From positions 62,001 through 126,000 of the forward strand of contig JACVGT010000018.1 in assembly GCA_018992685.1 (NCBI GenBank): a DNA stretch of 64,000 nt. The letters are read 5' to 3'. The position numbers and the translations under genes are program-made. This document shows, piece after piece, positions 18,246-27,870 of this stretch (positions are counted from its first letter, which is position 1; each line of letters opens with the position of its first letter). The DNA comes from Theionarchaea archaeon. GTDB taxonomy: Archaea; Methanobacteriota_B; Thermococci; Methanofastidiosales; SZ-28-30. The notes below the pieces were generated by a model. That model ran no database searches. It had not been told where the DNA came from and saw only the letters and a list, made by a program, of their open reading frames with translations.

Positions 18246-18475
18246 TGAATTCCAGATACCCTCCAGCTGACTTTTATCAGGCAGATGACCCGGTTCACCT
18301 GGTTCATCATGACAGATTCTTCCTCGAATGTGTGTTGCTGGAACATCCCTCCCAGTATTTAGGCAAATAGAAGCCCAACCCTTGAAAGAAAGCCGTGAAG
18401 AGGTTCTCCTTGTTGCAGGAGACCGAAGTGAGATGTGAGCACAAACCTTAAATAGGAAGTCGCCTCTACCAACAC

Positions 18476-18688
18476 ATGCGAATCTCCAGATTCTACGGAC
18501 TGGCCATTTATAACTCCAGGGCAGAATACGTGGGCATTGTCAACGATGTCGTGCTGGATTTTGACAACGGAGAAGTCTTCGGACTAGCAGTAGGACAGGA
18601 AGCTGGAGTTCAAAACACTGCCGTCCCCTTCAAGGATGTCGTAGCAGTGGGTGATATCATCATTGTCAGGGCAAAGGGCCAGGAATAA
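18476..18688 (+). CDS. PRC-barrel domain protein
   Basis: A 70-residue single PRC-barrel protein (beta-barrel first seen in photosynthetic reaction centres and RimM). It opens with MRISRFYGLAIYNSRAEYVG and contains the usual NDVVLDFDNGEVFGLAV, ending with the VPFKDVVAVGDIIIV strand pair. Archaeal stand-alone members have been linked to RNA processing or cell division scaffolds, but no function can be given here. A TATA box (cttaaatag, 18447-18455) is centred 25 bases before the ATG. It ends one base before the stop of the convergent DHH gene. Confidence 0.85.
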   Translation: MRISRFYGLAIYNSRAEYVGIVNDVVLDFDNGEVFGLAVGQEAGVQNTAVPFKDVVAVGDIIIVRAKGQE

Positions 18689-20050
18689 CTAGGACTGAGT
18701 ATAAACCTGCATAATCCTACTGATAATCTCATCTTCAAAGTTCTCAGAAAGCCTACTCAATGGAATGGCAGCACCTGCACTCATCGGGTGTCCTCCTGCT
18801 CGTCCCAGCTGATGAAAAGCTTTTCTCAGGAGTTTTCCCATGTGCAGATCTTCATTCCATGACCTGGCTGAAACATAGAGAATGTCCCCAATAATCCCAT
18901 ACACGATGACTACATCGAGACGTTGCATCTTCAGGAGAAAATCAGCCGAATTCGAGACCGCATCCCTGTAGTGGACTTTTCCAACGAAACTGAAGACCAC
19001 CCCATCTTTCACTTCCATGTTCTTGACGGCCTCCCCCATGACATTCAAGAAATCGGATGTTTCGTGACTTGGAGTTGCCCTTCTGGCCAACCCAGCCCGT
19101 TCTATCTGTGAGAGGAACTCAGTGTCAATTTTATCCTGTAGAAAATTTAGTGCTCTAATATCCTGCTCTGATATTCCTCTCCTGAACCCATTTGTGTCCA
19201 CCAGTAACCCGTAGAACAATGCAGTTCCCAGCCTTGGAGTAATCTCTATGTTGAACAATTCCAGATACTCAGTAAGAATCGTGGATGTTGCACCGACGTC
19301 CTCCCTCACATCCACGAATTTTCCCTGATAGTCAGGGAAGAGGTGGTGATCGATAACAATGTCAGGGTTAATATCCCTCGCAATGCTCGTATAATCCCAG
19401 GGACTGTGATCCACAAAAGCTGTGAGATCATATCGAGAAAAATCGGGCTGAGAATCAGGAGAAGGGGGCACCAGAATCAACTCCAGAAGGTCTACCAGGG
19501 CTTTGTTCTCCAGAAACCCAATCTGTCCTCCGTAGTACAGATCAGAGGTCACGCCCATGTTCTGAGCAACTAACTTCAGAGATAGTGCAGAGGATATGCA
19601 GTCAGGATCTGGATTATCGTGCATAATAATGGCCATTGTGGTGCCCGACTGGAGAGCCTTTTGCAGGAGGTCTTTTCTCTTCTTTTTCTCCACATACTCA
19701 ATCTGACTATAACATTCGCAGGCCATCATTTCCTCTGTGGGTATGATATGATCAGCCCCCAGGTCAACACTGCCACGCTCACTGTGGACAATGATAATGT
19801 AGGCATTGGGGGCATGGTTCCTCACTTCCTCGGAAGACACTGATCTGTCCAGAATCACAACGACAGCGGCCTCCTGTAGCCCGATAGTCTGCCATAGGAC
19901 GTGATCACCAGGATCACCTTTCACCGCACTATATCCTTCTTTTTCGAGTATGTCGCCTTCTGGATCTACAATTTTGAATCGTGATTCTTTCTTCAAGAGA
20001 AGACGTCCAATCCAGCCGCATCCCAGCATCACATAGACGGGAACCACCAA
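18689..20050 (-). CDS. TrkA-N/DHH-DHHA1 phosphoesterase
   Basis: A 453-residue protein joining an N-terminal nucleotide-binding TrkA-N domain (GCGWIGRLLL, about 1-120) to a DHH phosphoesterase (about 150-450). DHH motifs are all visible: MHDNPDPDCISSAL, VDHSPWD, VIDHHLFPDY and GLLVDTNGF, and the DHHA1 part ends with GRAGGHPMSAGAA. The DHH core cleaves phosphodiesters of oligonucleotides or cyclic dinucleotides; with the TrkA-N sensor a c-di-AMP or nucleotide-controlled role is possible but inferred. The frame opens at 20134; TTG 20050 or GTG 20047 is preferred because a TATA box (20068-20075) lies 22-25 bases upstream and the fold starts there. Confidence 0.85.
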   Translation of the reverse strand: MVVPVYVMLGCGWIGRLLLKKESRFKIVDPEGDILEKEGYSAVKGDPGDHVLWQTIGLQEAAVVVILDRSVSSEEVRNHAPNAYIIIVHSERGSVDLGADHIIPTEEMMACECYSQIEYVEKKKRKDLLQKALQSGTTMAIIMHDNPDPDCISSALSLKLVAQNMGVTSDLYYGGQIGFLENKALVDLLELILVPPSPDSQPDFSRYDLTAFVDHSPWDYTSIARDINPDIVIDHHLFPDYQGKFVDVREDVGATSTILTEYLELFNIEITPRLGTALFYGLLVDTNGFRRGISEQDIRALNFLQDKIDTEFLSQIERAGLARRATPSHETSDFLNVMGEAVKNMEVKDGVVFSFVGKVHYRDAVSNSADFLLKMQRLDVVIVYGIIGDILYVSARSWNEDLHMGKLLRKAFHQLGRAGGHPMSAGAAIPLSRLSENFEDEIISRIMQVYTQS

Positions 20051-20067
20051 TGTCTTTAAATAGAAGC

Positions 20068-20075
20068 ATTTATAA
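20068..20075. promoter_or_regulatory. Bidirectional TATA element
   Basis: ATTTATAA on +, TTATAAAT on -. It is centred about 28 bases before GTG 20100 on the + strand and about 24 bases before GTG 20047/TTG 20050 on the - strand, so one element could start both divergent leaderless messages. Confidence 0.5.
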
Positions 20076-20099
20076 CTCTTTCTAGAAGAGGTAGTTTCT

Positions 20100-20978
20100 G
20101 TGAACCAAACCGAATTTCCGCACATGGAGAACACTATCCGTCAGTTGCGCGAGAGGCTGGAAACGCTTAACGCAGAGATACGGGAACTCGTGAAAGAACG
20201 TGATGAACGAAATACCAAGGTTTCAGAGTTTTCTAAGGAAGCAAAGGAGAACAAAGCACTGAGAGATGAAATCAACGAGAGAGTCAAAGAGGATGTTGAA
20301 CTGAGAAAAGAAGCCCTTGAGAAGATTAGAAGTCTGAATAAGGACATTGAAGCTCTCAAAACAGAAAGAGAAGACCTGTACGCTGCCATGGAGAAGAGCA
20401 AGATGAAACCTCGAAACCCCACCGCACTGCGAGAGGAAATTGAGAAAATGGAATGGAAACTGGTGACCAGTGTGCTCAGCCTAAAGAAAGAGAATCAACT
20501 GGTGGATCTCATTGAACAGAACACGAAGGTTCTTGAGTTGTCAGAGAAGGTTGACAAGATCAGGAAACATATGAAAGCCATTTACGAAGAGAAGTCAGAA
20601 TTGAAAGAGAAACTGACAGAACTTAACGAGAGAATAAAAGAAGTTAGGGGGGAATCCGAAAAGTACCATCAACGCATGCTATATGCCTACCAAAGAGCTA
20701 ACGAGATCAAGAAAGAGGCAGATTCCTATCACAATCAGTTCGTGGAGAGAAAGGAGGAACGAGACAAAGTATTTAAGGACTACAGGGAATTGATTGATAG
20801 GAAGGAAAAGATGATGAGCACACTCCGGGAAGAGAAGATCAGAAAGAAGGTGGAGGCGATCAGAGAACGTGACGAATTGCTGCGCAGTAGGGCTAAAAAA
20901 ATCTTAGAGGAGTTCAGAAAAGGGAAAAAGCTGAATACTGAAGAGTTCCGAATTCTTCAGGAGGGTGGCTTGTTGTGA
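20100..20978 (+). CDS. Archaeal coiled-coil protein (COG1340 type)
   Basis: A 292-residue protein that is nearly all heptad-repeat coiled coil, rich in Glu, Lys, Arg and Leu (for example RQLRERLETLNAEIREL). No catalytic motif or membrane segment. This matches the conserved archaeal coiled-coil family COG1340, whose members are phosphoserine-phosphatase-annotated in error or left unnamed; the function is not known. Start is GTG 20100, 28 bases after the shared TATA element; an internal ATG at 20124 is an alternative. It overlaps the following DUF373 gene by four bases (GTGA), a pairing that suggests a joint role. Confidence 0.85.
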   Translation: MNQTEFPHMENTIRQLRERLETLNAEIRELVKERDERNTKVSEFSKEAKENKALRDEINERVKEDVELRKEALEKIRSLNKDIEALKTEREDLYAAMEKSKMKPRNPTALREEIEKMEWKLVTSVLSLKKENQLVDLIEQNTKVLELSEKVDKIRKHMKAIYEEKSELKEKLTELNERIKEVRGESEKYHQRMLYAYQRANEIKKEADSYHNQFVERKEERDKVFKDYRELIDRKEKMMSTLREEKIRKKVEAIRERDELLRSRAKKILEEFRKGKKLNTEEFRILQEGGLL

Positions 20979-22069
20979 AGGAAAAGAAGGATATTCTGGT
21001 TATAAGTGTGGACCGCGACGATGATCTGGGCAGAAAAGCAGCATTGAAAGGCCCTATCGTTGGGAGAGAAAAGGTCCTGGATGCTGCCATGAAGCTGGGT
21101 CTGGCAGATCCCACTGACTCTGATACTAATGTTCTGTTCAGGGCAGTCAAAGTCAGAGATGAGTGGGCAGAATCTGCCGGGAAGATTGAAGTTGCAGCCG
21201 TTACGGGAGATGGAAAAGTAGGAGTCACATCTGACGTTAAGATTGGAGATCAGCTGGATGCAGTACTCAAATCGTTTAAGGCAGATGGAGTCATCCTGGT
21301 CACTGATGGAAAAGAAGATGAGTTTATTGAGCCAGTTGTCCGGTCGAAGACGCAGATTTTGTCTGTGGACAGGATCATTGTGCAGCAGTCTGAAGAACTG
21401 GAAACCCAGTACTTCATTTTGCAGGAATATCTGCACAACCTCATGGAAGATAGGAAGGTTTCTGGTCTGGTGTTTGGGCTTCCCGGATTGTGGGTTATGG
21501 CCTTCTGTCTGGCTAGATATTTCGAACGGTCTGAGATCTTATATGCTATTGGTGCGTTCACAGGGTTCTATTTTTTCTCCCGAGGATTTGGCATTGATAA
21601 GATACTATCAGAGGAACTGGCACCAGGCAAATTCAGTATCTTCACGTACCTGGCAGCCATTCTTCTGGCCTTTGTGGGAGTGTCCAATGTGTGGCAGCAT
21701 GCTCCAAGTACCTGGCAGGAAGTCCAACTCTTCAGGGTGCTGCAGTTATACATCTACGCCAATCCCTGGATTCCCCTGGCTGTTTTTGTAGCCCTGGCAG
21801 GTAAAACCATTGATGCCTATGCGCACAGCGCAACTACTGAGTCTGAAGAATCCCCTCCTAGACCTGTCATGTGGTACTATTTGCGTGTGTGGGGATTTGC
21901 CACCTCTCTGTTCTTCCTGCTGTACCAGGTGGCCAACTATGTCGTGGGAGTGATTTCCTTTGATGAGCTGTCAATGACCGCTATCATAGCCATGTTCTTT
22001 GCTCTGACAGTCTGGGTCATATCATACCGTCAAGAGGGAAAGGCAGAGGTCGGGACAGCAGTGACCTAG
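20975..22069 (+). CDS. DUF373 family membrane protein
   Basis: A 364-residue protein conserved in archaea. The soluble first half has the family blocks ILVISVDRDDDLGRKA and GPIVGREKVLDAAMKLGLADP, TDSDTNVLFRAV and VAAVTGDGKVGV; the second half (about 165-355) has about six hydrophobic helices. Start is GTG 20975, overlapping the coiled-coil gene's stop. Function is unknown; the aspartate-rich N-terminus hints at a nucleotide or phosphate ligand. Its end overlaps the end of the convergent THUMP gene by four bases. Confidence 0.9.
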   Translation: MKEKKDILVISVDRDDDLGRKAALKGPIVGREKVLDAAMKLGLADPTDSDTNVLFRAVKVRDEWAESAGKIEVAAVTGDGKVGVTSDVKIGDQLDAVLKSFKADGVILVTDGKEDEFIEPVVRSKTQILSVDRIIVQQSEELETQYFILQEYLHNLMEDRKVSGLVFGLPGLWVMAFCLARYFERSEILYAIGAFTGFYFFSRGFGIDKILSEELAPGKFSIFTYLAAILLAFVGVSNVWQHAPSTWQEVQLFRVLQLYIYANPWIPLAVFVALAGKTIDAYAHSATTESEESPPRPVMWYYLRVWGFATSLFFLLYQVANYVVGVISFDELSMTAIIAMFFALTVWVISYRQEGKAEVGTAVT

Positions 22070-22554
22070 AGGTCAATAGGTTCTTTTTCTACTATTTCTG
22101 AAGCTGAAAGCACAGCAATACCCACTTTCTTATCTATAATCTCAACGAGCACCACTTTGTCTGGGTTTTCCAGGTCCACGGGATTTCCCATTGTCTTTAC
22201 GATCTGAGCACCCACTTTCCGTTCTATTTCCATGCTAGGTATGGGAAATCCACGTCTCTTACAGCGTACTGCAAACGTTTCTCCTTGACCTAGCTTCTTC
22301 TCTGCAAGGCAAAGCGTTCTCTCAAGAATTACAGCAAGATCTGCACGCATGAAGTCATCAAGAGGAATTACTCTGCATATGGCCGTTGTCTCATAGGATC
22401 GAACCTGCTGAAGAGCTTCCTCATCTGCCTCTATCAGAAAGAGTCCCCTGTACCTCGTTCTGATGATTCTGCAGTTCTCCACTGCCCATTGGATTTCCCA
22501 CATGCCGTCATACTGGCGGTTCACAGGAGTGGTCACCATGAAGTACATACCCAA
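22066..22554 (-). CDS. THUMP-domain RNA-binding protein
   Basis: About 162 residues, ending in a THUMP domain (FAVRCKRRGFPIPSMEIE, then VDLENPDKVVLVEII), which binds the acceptor end of tRNA in modification enzymes. It resembles the archaeal Tan1-like proteins that assist tRNA acetylation, but has no catalytic domain. The frame is open to 22593. TTG 22554 follows a GGAGGAG site at a good distance; ATG 22548 is the alternative. It begins 45 bases after the DP2 stop and is likely the last gene of the DP1-DP2-THUMP operon. Confidence 0.8.
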   Translation of the reverse strand: MGMYFMVTTPVNRQYDGMWEIQWAVENCRIIRTRYRGLFLIEADEEALQQVRSYETTAICRVIPLDDFMRADLAVILERTLCLAEKKLGQGETFAVRCKRRGFPIPSMEIERKVGAQIVKTMGNPVDLENPDKVVLVEIIDKKVGIAVLSASEIVEKEPIDL

Positions 22555-22599
22555 GGAAGGGGCTCCTCCATTAAAAGAGTTGTGTTTTGGCACAGACCA

Positions 22600-25500
22600 T
22601 CAAATGAAATCACTGAGATGCAGCTGCTTCTGGGTTTCATGGAACATCAACTCAATCTCGTGTTCCACGAGATCAATTCGCTGTTTCACATAGCTTGATA
22701 TGTCATACTTTTCCACCAGATCTTGGGAGATCTGTAAGTATTTTTCAATCGAACCTCTTGATATGGTGAGAATGACATTTCCTCTGCACCGAGGGCACAC
22801 ACCTGTGAGAGGTACTCTCCTGAACTTCTTGTTGCAGGTTGTGCATCTGAACCCCTGCTTTGAAAAAGAGCGCAGATTTCCTATCATATCAGGTATAAAA
22901 TGAGATTTTATTAATCTTTCTGCGGTATCATCAATGTCTACTGCCCGTACCCTCCGTGCAATCTCTAGCTGGGCTGAAATCTTATCTTTCATGGCTCCCA
23001 GCGTCTTGTAGGAACTTTCTGGCGGTCCTTGCGATATATCAGAGGTGGGATGGGTCACCTTGAACCCCTGATACTGGGCAGGAGTGCCCAGTCTGTCTTT
23101 GACCGTTTCCACGTGCACAGCTGAAGGAGACACAATCTCCGAGCTGTACAGCTCCATTGGATACTGTGACACGATGTCAAGATCGTGGGCTTCTTTATCC
23201 ACCTCGCGAGGATCAATCTTGGTAGTCAAGACAAGGGGTGCATCCATTTTGCCCCCTCTCTTCTCCGGGAGGTAGTACACAGAGAAATTCAGAAGAGCAT
23301 CCAGGGCCACGATGATGGCATCTTCATCCCCATCGCAGTTCCGCCTCTTGGCAGCATGAAAATACGGATGGGCGTACCCCACCTTTGCATCGACAAATCC
23401 GATGATCCTTCCAAGCACACCTGCAGAGGTGTGGGGAGCGAGCCCAATGACGAGGTGGCCGAGAAGATCCTTTCCGGAGTGGACATTATAGAAAGGAGGA
23501 AGCTTGTAATGCCTCTCCAACAGCTGGTCTAAGAACTGAGTCACCCTGATCAGGTAGGGAATGGCATTCCTTGAGATGATTATGTCCTGGACATTGAGTT
23601 CCACCACCTGAGTCTCATGTTCCAGAGGGTTTCCCAGATAGTCGGTGGTATACCCCAGCTTTCTCAATTCCTCCAGTGATACTCCTATTTCCTGCGGAGT
23701 GAAATGTGTTAGTGGGAGATCAGTTGCATCAAATCGAATAGTGCCATCTTTAAACACATATACCTTGTTTCGAGCTCTGAGAACACCTTTCATCACGGGT
23801 TCAGGGAATTTATATGCTGACGTCATTCCGATTACTCCTTTTACCTGTTCGGGCACCTTCTCATTAATCTGACCTAATTCATCAGCTATATTGACTTTCT
23901 TTCTGGAATACAGTTGGAGTGGTAAATTACACGCAGGACACAGGTCATATTCAGTCTTGATTTTGTCTACTGAACAAGATCTATTGATGCAGGTCTTGAA
24001 AAGCTCCGTTACTGATCCACATTTCGGACAGGTCCGTTTGTAGGTGATCTCTCCGCAGCGAGGGCACTCCAGGTTGACCACGTCCACTTCAATGACATGA
24101 TGACCTGCCTTCACCATGTTCCTGGTTTTTCCTCCATGAGTTCCCACGGGGAAGAGCGCGTGGACAGGGGGAGACATGACCCTGTATTTGCTCTTCTCTG
24201 GTCTGCCCATTCTCACACCCACAGTGTAAACGCATTTTGCTCTGACGGGGAATCCTGCCATCTTGCTGACAGCCTCCAGGACGGGGAGGTCTGGGCTGAA
24301 CGTCTCTTCATTCAGACAGGCAAAAAAAGCAGGAGATTCAATAGTGAGTTGATCCTCCCTGACCCTGTGGGGGACTCCAAGGACTTCAAGAATGTCCTTT
24401 ATCTGGGGGGAATAGGTTCTCTTGTCCCAGGTGACCAGCGCCAGTAGCTCCTCCTTCTCCAGGTAGTTCCAGGAGTAGGTGTACTTGGGATGGAGAGGGC
24501 ATTTGTGCTCTCTGCTGATGGCCAACGCTTCCTCTTCACTCACAGAATGCGGGTCTACCTCGACGGGAACCTCCTGTATCCACCACTCTTCTACGTATCC
24601 CGAAGGGAGAACGACATGACTGTTCTGCAGAAAATCTCCATATGATATCAAAGCATCTCCCATGTACAGAATCTCATCAATCTCCTCTTTGGACGCTTCT
24701 GCCTGTTCATACGTCTCAAGCCTGACCACATCTCCATTCTTTAATAAGACGGTAGGGCCTTCAATTGAATCCACCGGTGCTGCAGCAGTGGCTTTTCCAG
24801 GCCGCTCCGTCTTCAACTGAGTCCCTGTGGCAATGAACCCGCTGCACACTGACATGGTGGCAGGATGTATTCCCCAGGCCCCCAGTCCCGTGTTTCTGGA
24901 GCGTCCCAGCCGAATGCGGAACCCGCCTCTTCGCATGGGATATGAGAAGACAGGTCGTCCTGCAATAACATCTTTCAAGTACTTCTCATTGGCAGAAATC
25001 ACCGTGGCATCCTGTACTGACACTGTATGGAGATCTTTCAACCATTCCCAGTCAGGAATATTAAACTTAACTGCATATTTATAGACTTTCTTGCTTTTCT
25101 GGATAACACTCTCTGCCAGAGCCAGGATAGCACCTCCGCGAACCCTGTCGGTCTCGATTCGCTCCATATTCCGGTGCCCAGACACCTCTTCTTTCTCTGT
25201 GGGTTCTCCCGTTATTTCAACAGGGACATGTGTCAGGGCTTCCCGGGTTTCATCAGGAGTTGGAAAATACTGGAGACGAGTAATCCTGTTATATAACTCC
25301 ATTTCCTCGATATACCGTTCAATTTCATCCTGAGAAGCCTTGAACGCATCAAGGTGGAGTTTTCGCCTGATATAATCTCCCAGTAGTACCACAAGGGCAG
25401 CAGCAGTCCCTCCTGCGCTCCTGATGGGACCTGCAAAGTAGACTGCCAAGTACTTGGTGCCATCAAAATTGGATTTGATCTTGACCTTGGCAATCCCCTC

Positions 25501-25836
25501 CAAGGGAGCTGCCACAATTCCCTCTGTGAGAATCGCCAGTGAGGTTCTGATGCACTGCTCTGCAGTCTTCTCTCCCTGGAAATCTGATTCGATGATCTGG
25601 TCAATGACCTTCAGTGCGATATCTTCCCGGGAGAATCCTTCTCTATCAAGAGTTCGGACAGTATCAGCAATCCCCCGGGGACCTACCAGACTCTCCACTC
25701 TATCTGCCATGTCTTTAGCCCGGGGAATTTCCACATGCGGCGAAGGGTCTTTCCACTGTCTCCGGGCATTTCCAGCCACCACATATAGCTCTTCCAGCTG
25801 CTCTTCCAACAGTGAAAAGTATTGTTCAGGCTCCAA
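22600..25836 (-). CDS. polC: DNA polymerase D large subunit DP2
   Basis: Catalytic subunit of the archaeal replicative polymerase PolD, 1078 residues and intein-free. Seen: the N-terminal region with VGPRGIADTVRTLDREG, the double-psi beta-barrel core with HAAKRRNCDGDEDAI, whose aspartates bind the catalytic metals, a central zinc region (CPRCGEITYKRTCPKCG, CINRSC, CPAC) and a C-terminal zinc finger (CTTCNKKF, CPRCRG) that binds DP1. Start is TTG 25836, overlapping the DP1 stop by 11 bases. With DP1 it forms the polymerase plus proofreading exonuclease; PCNA is not encoded in this window. Confidence 0.98.
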   Translation of the reverse strand: MEPEQYFSLLEEQLEELYVVAGNARRQWKDPSPHVEIPRAKDMADRVESLVGPRGIADTVRTLDREGFSREDIALKVIDQIIESDFQGEKTAEQCIRTSLAILTEGIVAAPLEGIAKVKIKSNFDGTKYLAVYFAGPIRSAGGTAAALVVLLGDYIRRKLHLDAFKASQDEIERYIEEMELYNRITRLQYFPTPDETREALTHVPVEITGEPTEKEEVSGHRNMERIETDRVRGGAILALAESVIQKSKKVYKYAVKFNIPDWEWLKDLHTVSVQDATVISANEKYLKDVIAGRPVFSYPMRRGGFRIRLGRSRNTGLGAWGIHPATMSVCSGFIATGTQLKTERPGKATAAAPVDSIEGPTVLLKNGDVVRLETYEQAEASKEEIDEILYMGDALISYGDFLQNSHVVLPSGYVEEWWIQEVPVEVDPHSVSEEEALAISREHKCPLHPKYTYSWNYLEKEELLALVTWDKRTYSPQIKDILEVLGVPHRVREDQLTIESPAFFACLNEETFSPDLPVLEAVSKMAGFPVRAKCVYTVGVRMGRPEKSKYRVMSPPVHALFPVGTHGGKTRNMVKAGHHVIEVDVVNLECPRCGEITYKRTCPKCGSVTELFKTCINRSCSVDKIKTEYDLCPACNLPLQLYSRKKVNIADELGQINEKVPEQVKGVIGMTSAYKFPEPVMKGVLRARNKVYVFKDGTIRFDATDLPLTHFTPQEIGVSLEELRKLGYTTDYLGNPLEHETQVVELNVQDIIISRNAIPYLIRVTQFLDQLLERHYKLPPFYNVHSGKDLLGHLVIGLAPHTSAGVLGRIIGFVDAKVGYAHPYFHAAKRRNCDGDEDAIIVALDALLNFSVYYLPEKRGGKMDAPLVLTTKIDPREVDKEAHDLDIVSQYPMELYSSEIVSPSAVHVETVKDRLGTPAQYQGFKVTHPTSDISQGPPESSYKTLGAMKDKISAQLEIARRVRAVDIDDTAERLIKSHFIPDMIGNLRSFSKQGFRCTTCNKKFRRVPLTGVCPRCRGNVILTISRGSIEKYLQISQDLVEKYDISSYVKQRIDLVEHEIELMFHETQKQLHLSDFI

Positions 25837-27337
25837 AGTCCATCACCAGCATATTGTAGGTTTTCAGATTCAGGAGGGGAACCTTGCACGGCGTGGGTTT
25901 AATATTCCGGGTCTTCTGGTATTCCGATTGTTCCATCCAGCAACCCGCGTTCAACACTGTGGTCCCTCTATAGTTCTGGTACGAATTGACATGAATATGT
26001 CCAGTCACAAACACGTCCGGCACGTCCTCTATCACCAGCAAGTCCTCTTCAGAGGGAGCCATGGGCACATTTCCGTACATGGGACAGAGATGTCTTTTCT
26101 TCAGCATTTCAACCATGGGAACAGACGCATCATCATGCTCCTTCTGGAGAGCCAGAAAGTCGAAGAGACTCCCTCCGTGGTACAGCAGAACCTTCACTGA
26201 GTGTAGATCCAGGAAGCAGGGGTTGCCCACCATTCTCACATTCTCCATACTGTACAGATCGGGGGCATATTCTTCCAGAATGGGGAGCTGGGGCTCTGCA
26301 ATGCGTGTCGCATCGTGATTTCCAGGTGCCAATATCAAGGTGATATGAGAAGGAATTAATTTCAAGAGAGTTGCCAGGTTCCGGTACTGCTCCATGATGT
26401 CTGGGATGACCAGATCGTTCTCCTGGCCAGGATAGATGCCCACGCCATCCACCAGGTCTCCCACCACCAGGAGGTATTGAATCTTGCGGGCAATTTCTGC
26501 CCGGTGATCATATTTCAGGTTCAACCAGCGAATGAACCTGAGGAATGCCTTCTCCATGAAACTGCTGCTTCCTACATGAAGATCAGAAGTGACAGCCACC
26601 CAGATATCCTCTTCACTGTGGTTGGGTTCCCGTCCTGGAATGTCCGGAAATTCCAGATGATTAACAAAAATAATATCTTGCCCCAGGATTCCCGAGACAC
26701 CCACCACTTCATCGGTGAGAATGGTCCGGGCTTGCTCAGCCAGCGTTTCATTCCTACTGTGGAGCAGTGCTTTTATGGAGTCAGTCTCATCCTCAAGAGT
26801 CAGAATCGTGTGTCCATTGCGGGTAGTTCCACAGTCTGTTACTATGCCAACTGTTTTCACCATATCTTTGATCTTCATTTTCTTCACCACGGACAGTGGC
26901 TGGAAATCACGCATGGTGGGCTTAGCTCGAAACATTCGAGACAATTTGCGGTACCGGCTTCGGAACATGTCCACGAAGTTCTTGCAGGTCCCTTCAGACA
27001 GAACTTTTCGGGTAACATCCTTGATGATCCTGAAGTCATGATCGGCAGTGAGCGGGGTGGCGGGGACAAATTCGTCAAGAGGCAAATTCTCCCCCGTATA
27101 TTCAAAGGTTGCTTCTGCTTCAACCTGTGGGTAAAAGAATGAATCAATATGATCTCTTCCTACGAATGTGACGTTTCTCTTCTTGAGATATTCAATGAAT
27201 TCATCCAATTTGGTGGATTCCTGCGTGGCCAGCACTTCGACAGAATCTGTGGTTAGAAAGAGGTTGTTCCTGTTGAATTTCTCATTTATTATCCCTATGG
27301 AAGACGAAGTTTCAATCATTGTATCATCTGTATCCAA
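25826..27337 (-). CDS. polB: DNA polymerase D small subunit DP1 (3'-5' exonuclease)
   Basis: Proofreading subunit of PolD, 503 residues. An N-terminal helical part is followed by an OB fold (about 165-225) and a calcineurin-like phosphoesterase domain with all metal motifs: TSDLHVGSS, VVGDLVDGVG, LAPGNHDATR, LYHGGS and VTGHIHVNSY. These make the Mre11-like exonuclease site. Start is TTG 27337; a TATA-like gtatatac at 27368-27376 predicts a start of transcription ten bases before it. ATG at 27319 is an alternative. The C-terminus overlaps the DP2 start, giving the usual DP1-DP2 order. Confidence 0.97.
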   Translation of the reverse strand: MDTDDTMIETSSSIGIINEKFNRNNLFLTTDSVEVLATQESTKLDEFIEYLKKRNVTFVGRDHIDSFFYPQVEAEATFEYTGENLPLDEFVPATPLTADHDFRIIKDVTRKVLSEGTCKNFVDMFRSRYRKLSRMFRAKPTMRDFQPLSVVKKMKIKDMVKTVGIVTDCGTTRNGHTILTLEDETDSIKALLHSRNETLAEQARTILTDEVVGVSGILGQDIIFVNHLEFPDIPGREPNHSEEDIWVAVTSDLHVGSSSFMEKAFLRFIRWLNLKYDHRAEIARKIQYLLVVGDLVDGVGIYPGQENDLVIPDIMEQYRNLATLLKLIPSHITLILAPGNHDATRIAEPQLPILEEYAPDLYSMENVRMVGNPCFLDLHSVKVLLYHGGSLFDFLALQKEHDDASVPMVEMLKKRHLCPMYGNVPMAPSEEDLLVIEDVPDVFVTGHIHVNSYQNYRGTTVLNAGCWMEQSEYQKTRNIKPTPCKVPLLNLKTYNMLVMDFGA

Positions 27338-27537
27338 ACATACTTTTTCCTATTTTCATGAATTCGCAGTATATACGGAGGTTAGAATACTTTTAAAGGT
27401 TAATATAATCATACGGCTTAAATGCCTCATTTACTTCATAAAATGGATTCTCCTTTTTCACATGTGAGACGCACGATGCTTCCCAGTCATGTTACTGATA
27501 GTGAAAAATGAAAGAAAGAGGTGAAAAAAGACAGAGA

Positions 27538-27711
27538 TTAGAGCCCTTTCACCAGAATACCAAGGATGAGCAGGACATTTGAAATCACTAAGCAAAGCTG
27601 GGCAAAATCAGTACGTATTGCGATTACGTTTGTGTAGAGACCCAGAAGACCGATGAGAAAAAAGATGAGGGCTATAACAAAAGTCACTGTCTTTGGTGCT
27701 TGAGGTTTCAT
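27538..27711 (-). CDS. Small two-helix membrane protein
   Basis: A 57-residue protein with two hydrophobic helices (TVTFVIALIFFLIGLLGLY and LCLVISNVLLILGILV) joined by a short polar loop. The frame is open to 27753, but ATG 27711 is the better start: a TATA-like CTTTTAATT lies 26 bases upstream. Similar small proteins are widespread in archaea next to unrelated genes; no function is known. It has its own promoter. Confidence 0.65.
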   Translation of the reverse strand: MKPQAPKTVTFVIALIFFLIGLLGLYTNVIAIRTDFAQLCLVISNVLLILGILVKGL

Positions 27712-27870
27712 ATGCACACTATGCATTCGACAATTAAAAGCTTTCTGATCCAAATGACTGAAAACTGAAAACAGCTTGAGAAACGGTCTCAGTAAGACAT
27801 GTTTATTTTTGGAAACACTCTTTAAGAGAATGTATCCGCACCTTTATAAGTGGAGTATTTACTAACAATC

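Noticed and set aside
22600-25836. Possible intein in the DP2 gene
   Set aside because: Inteins are common in archaeal DP2, so I looked for one; the protein reads straight through the conserved core at normal length without splicing motifs.
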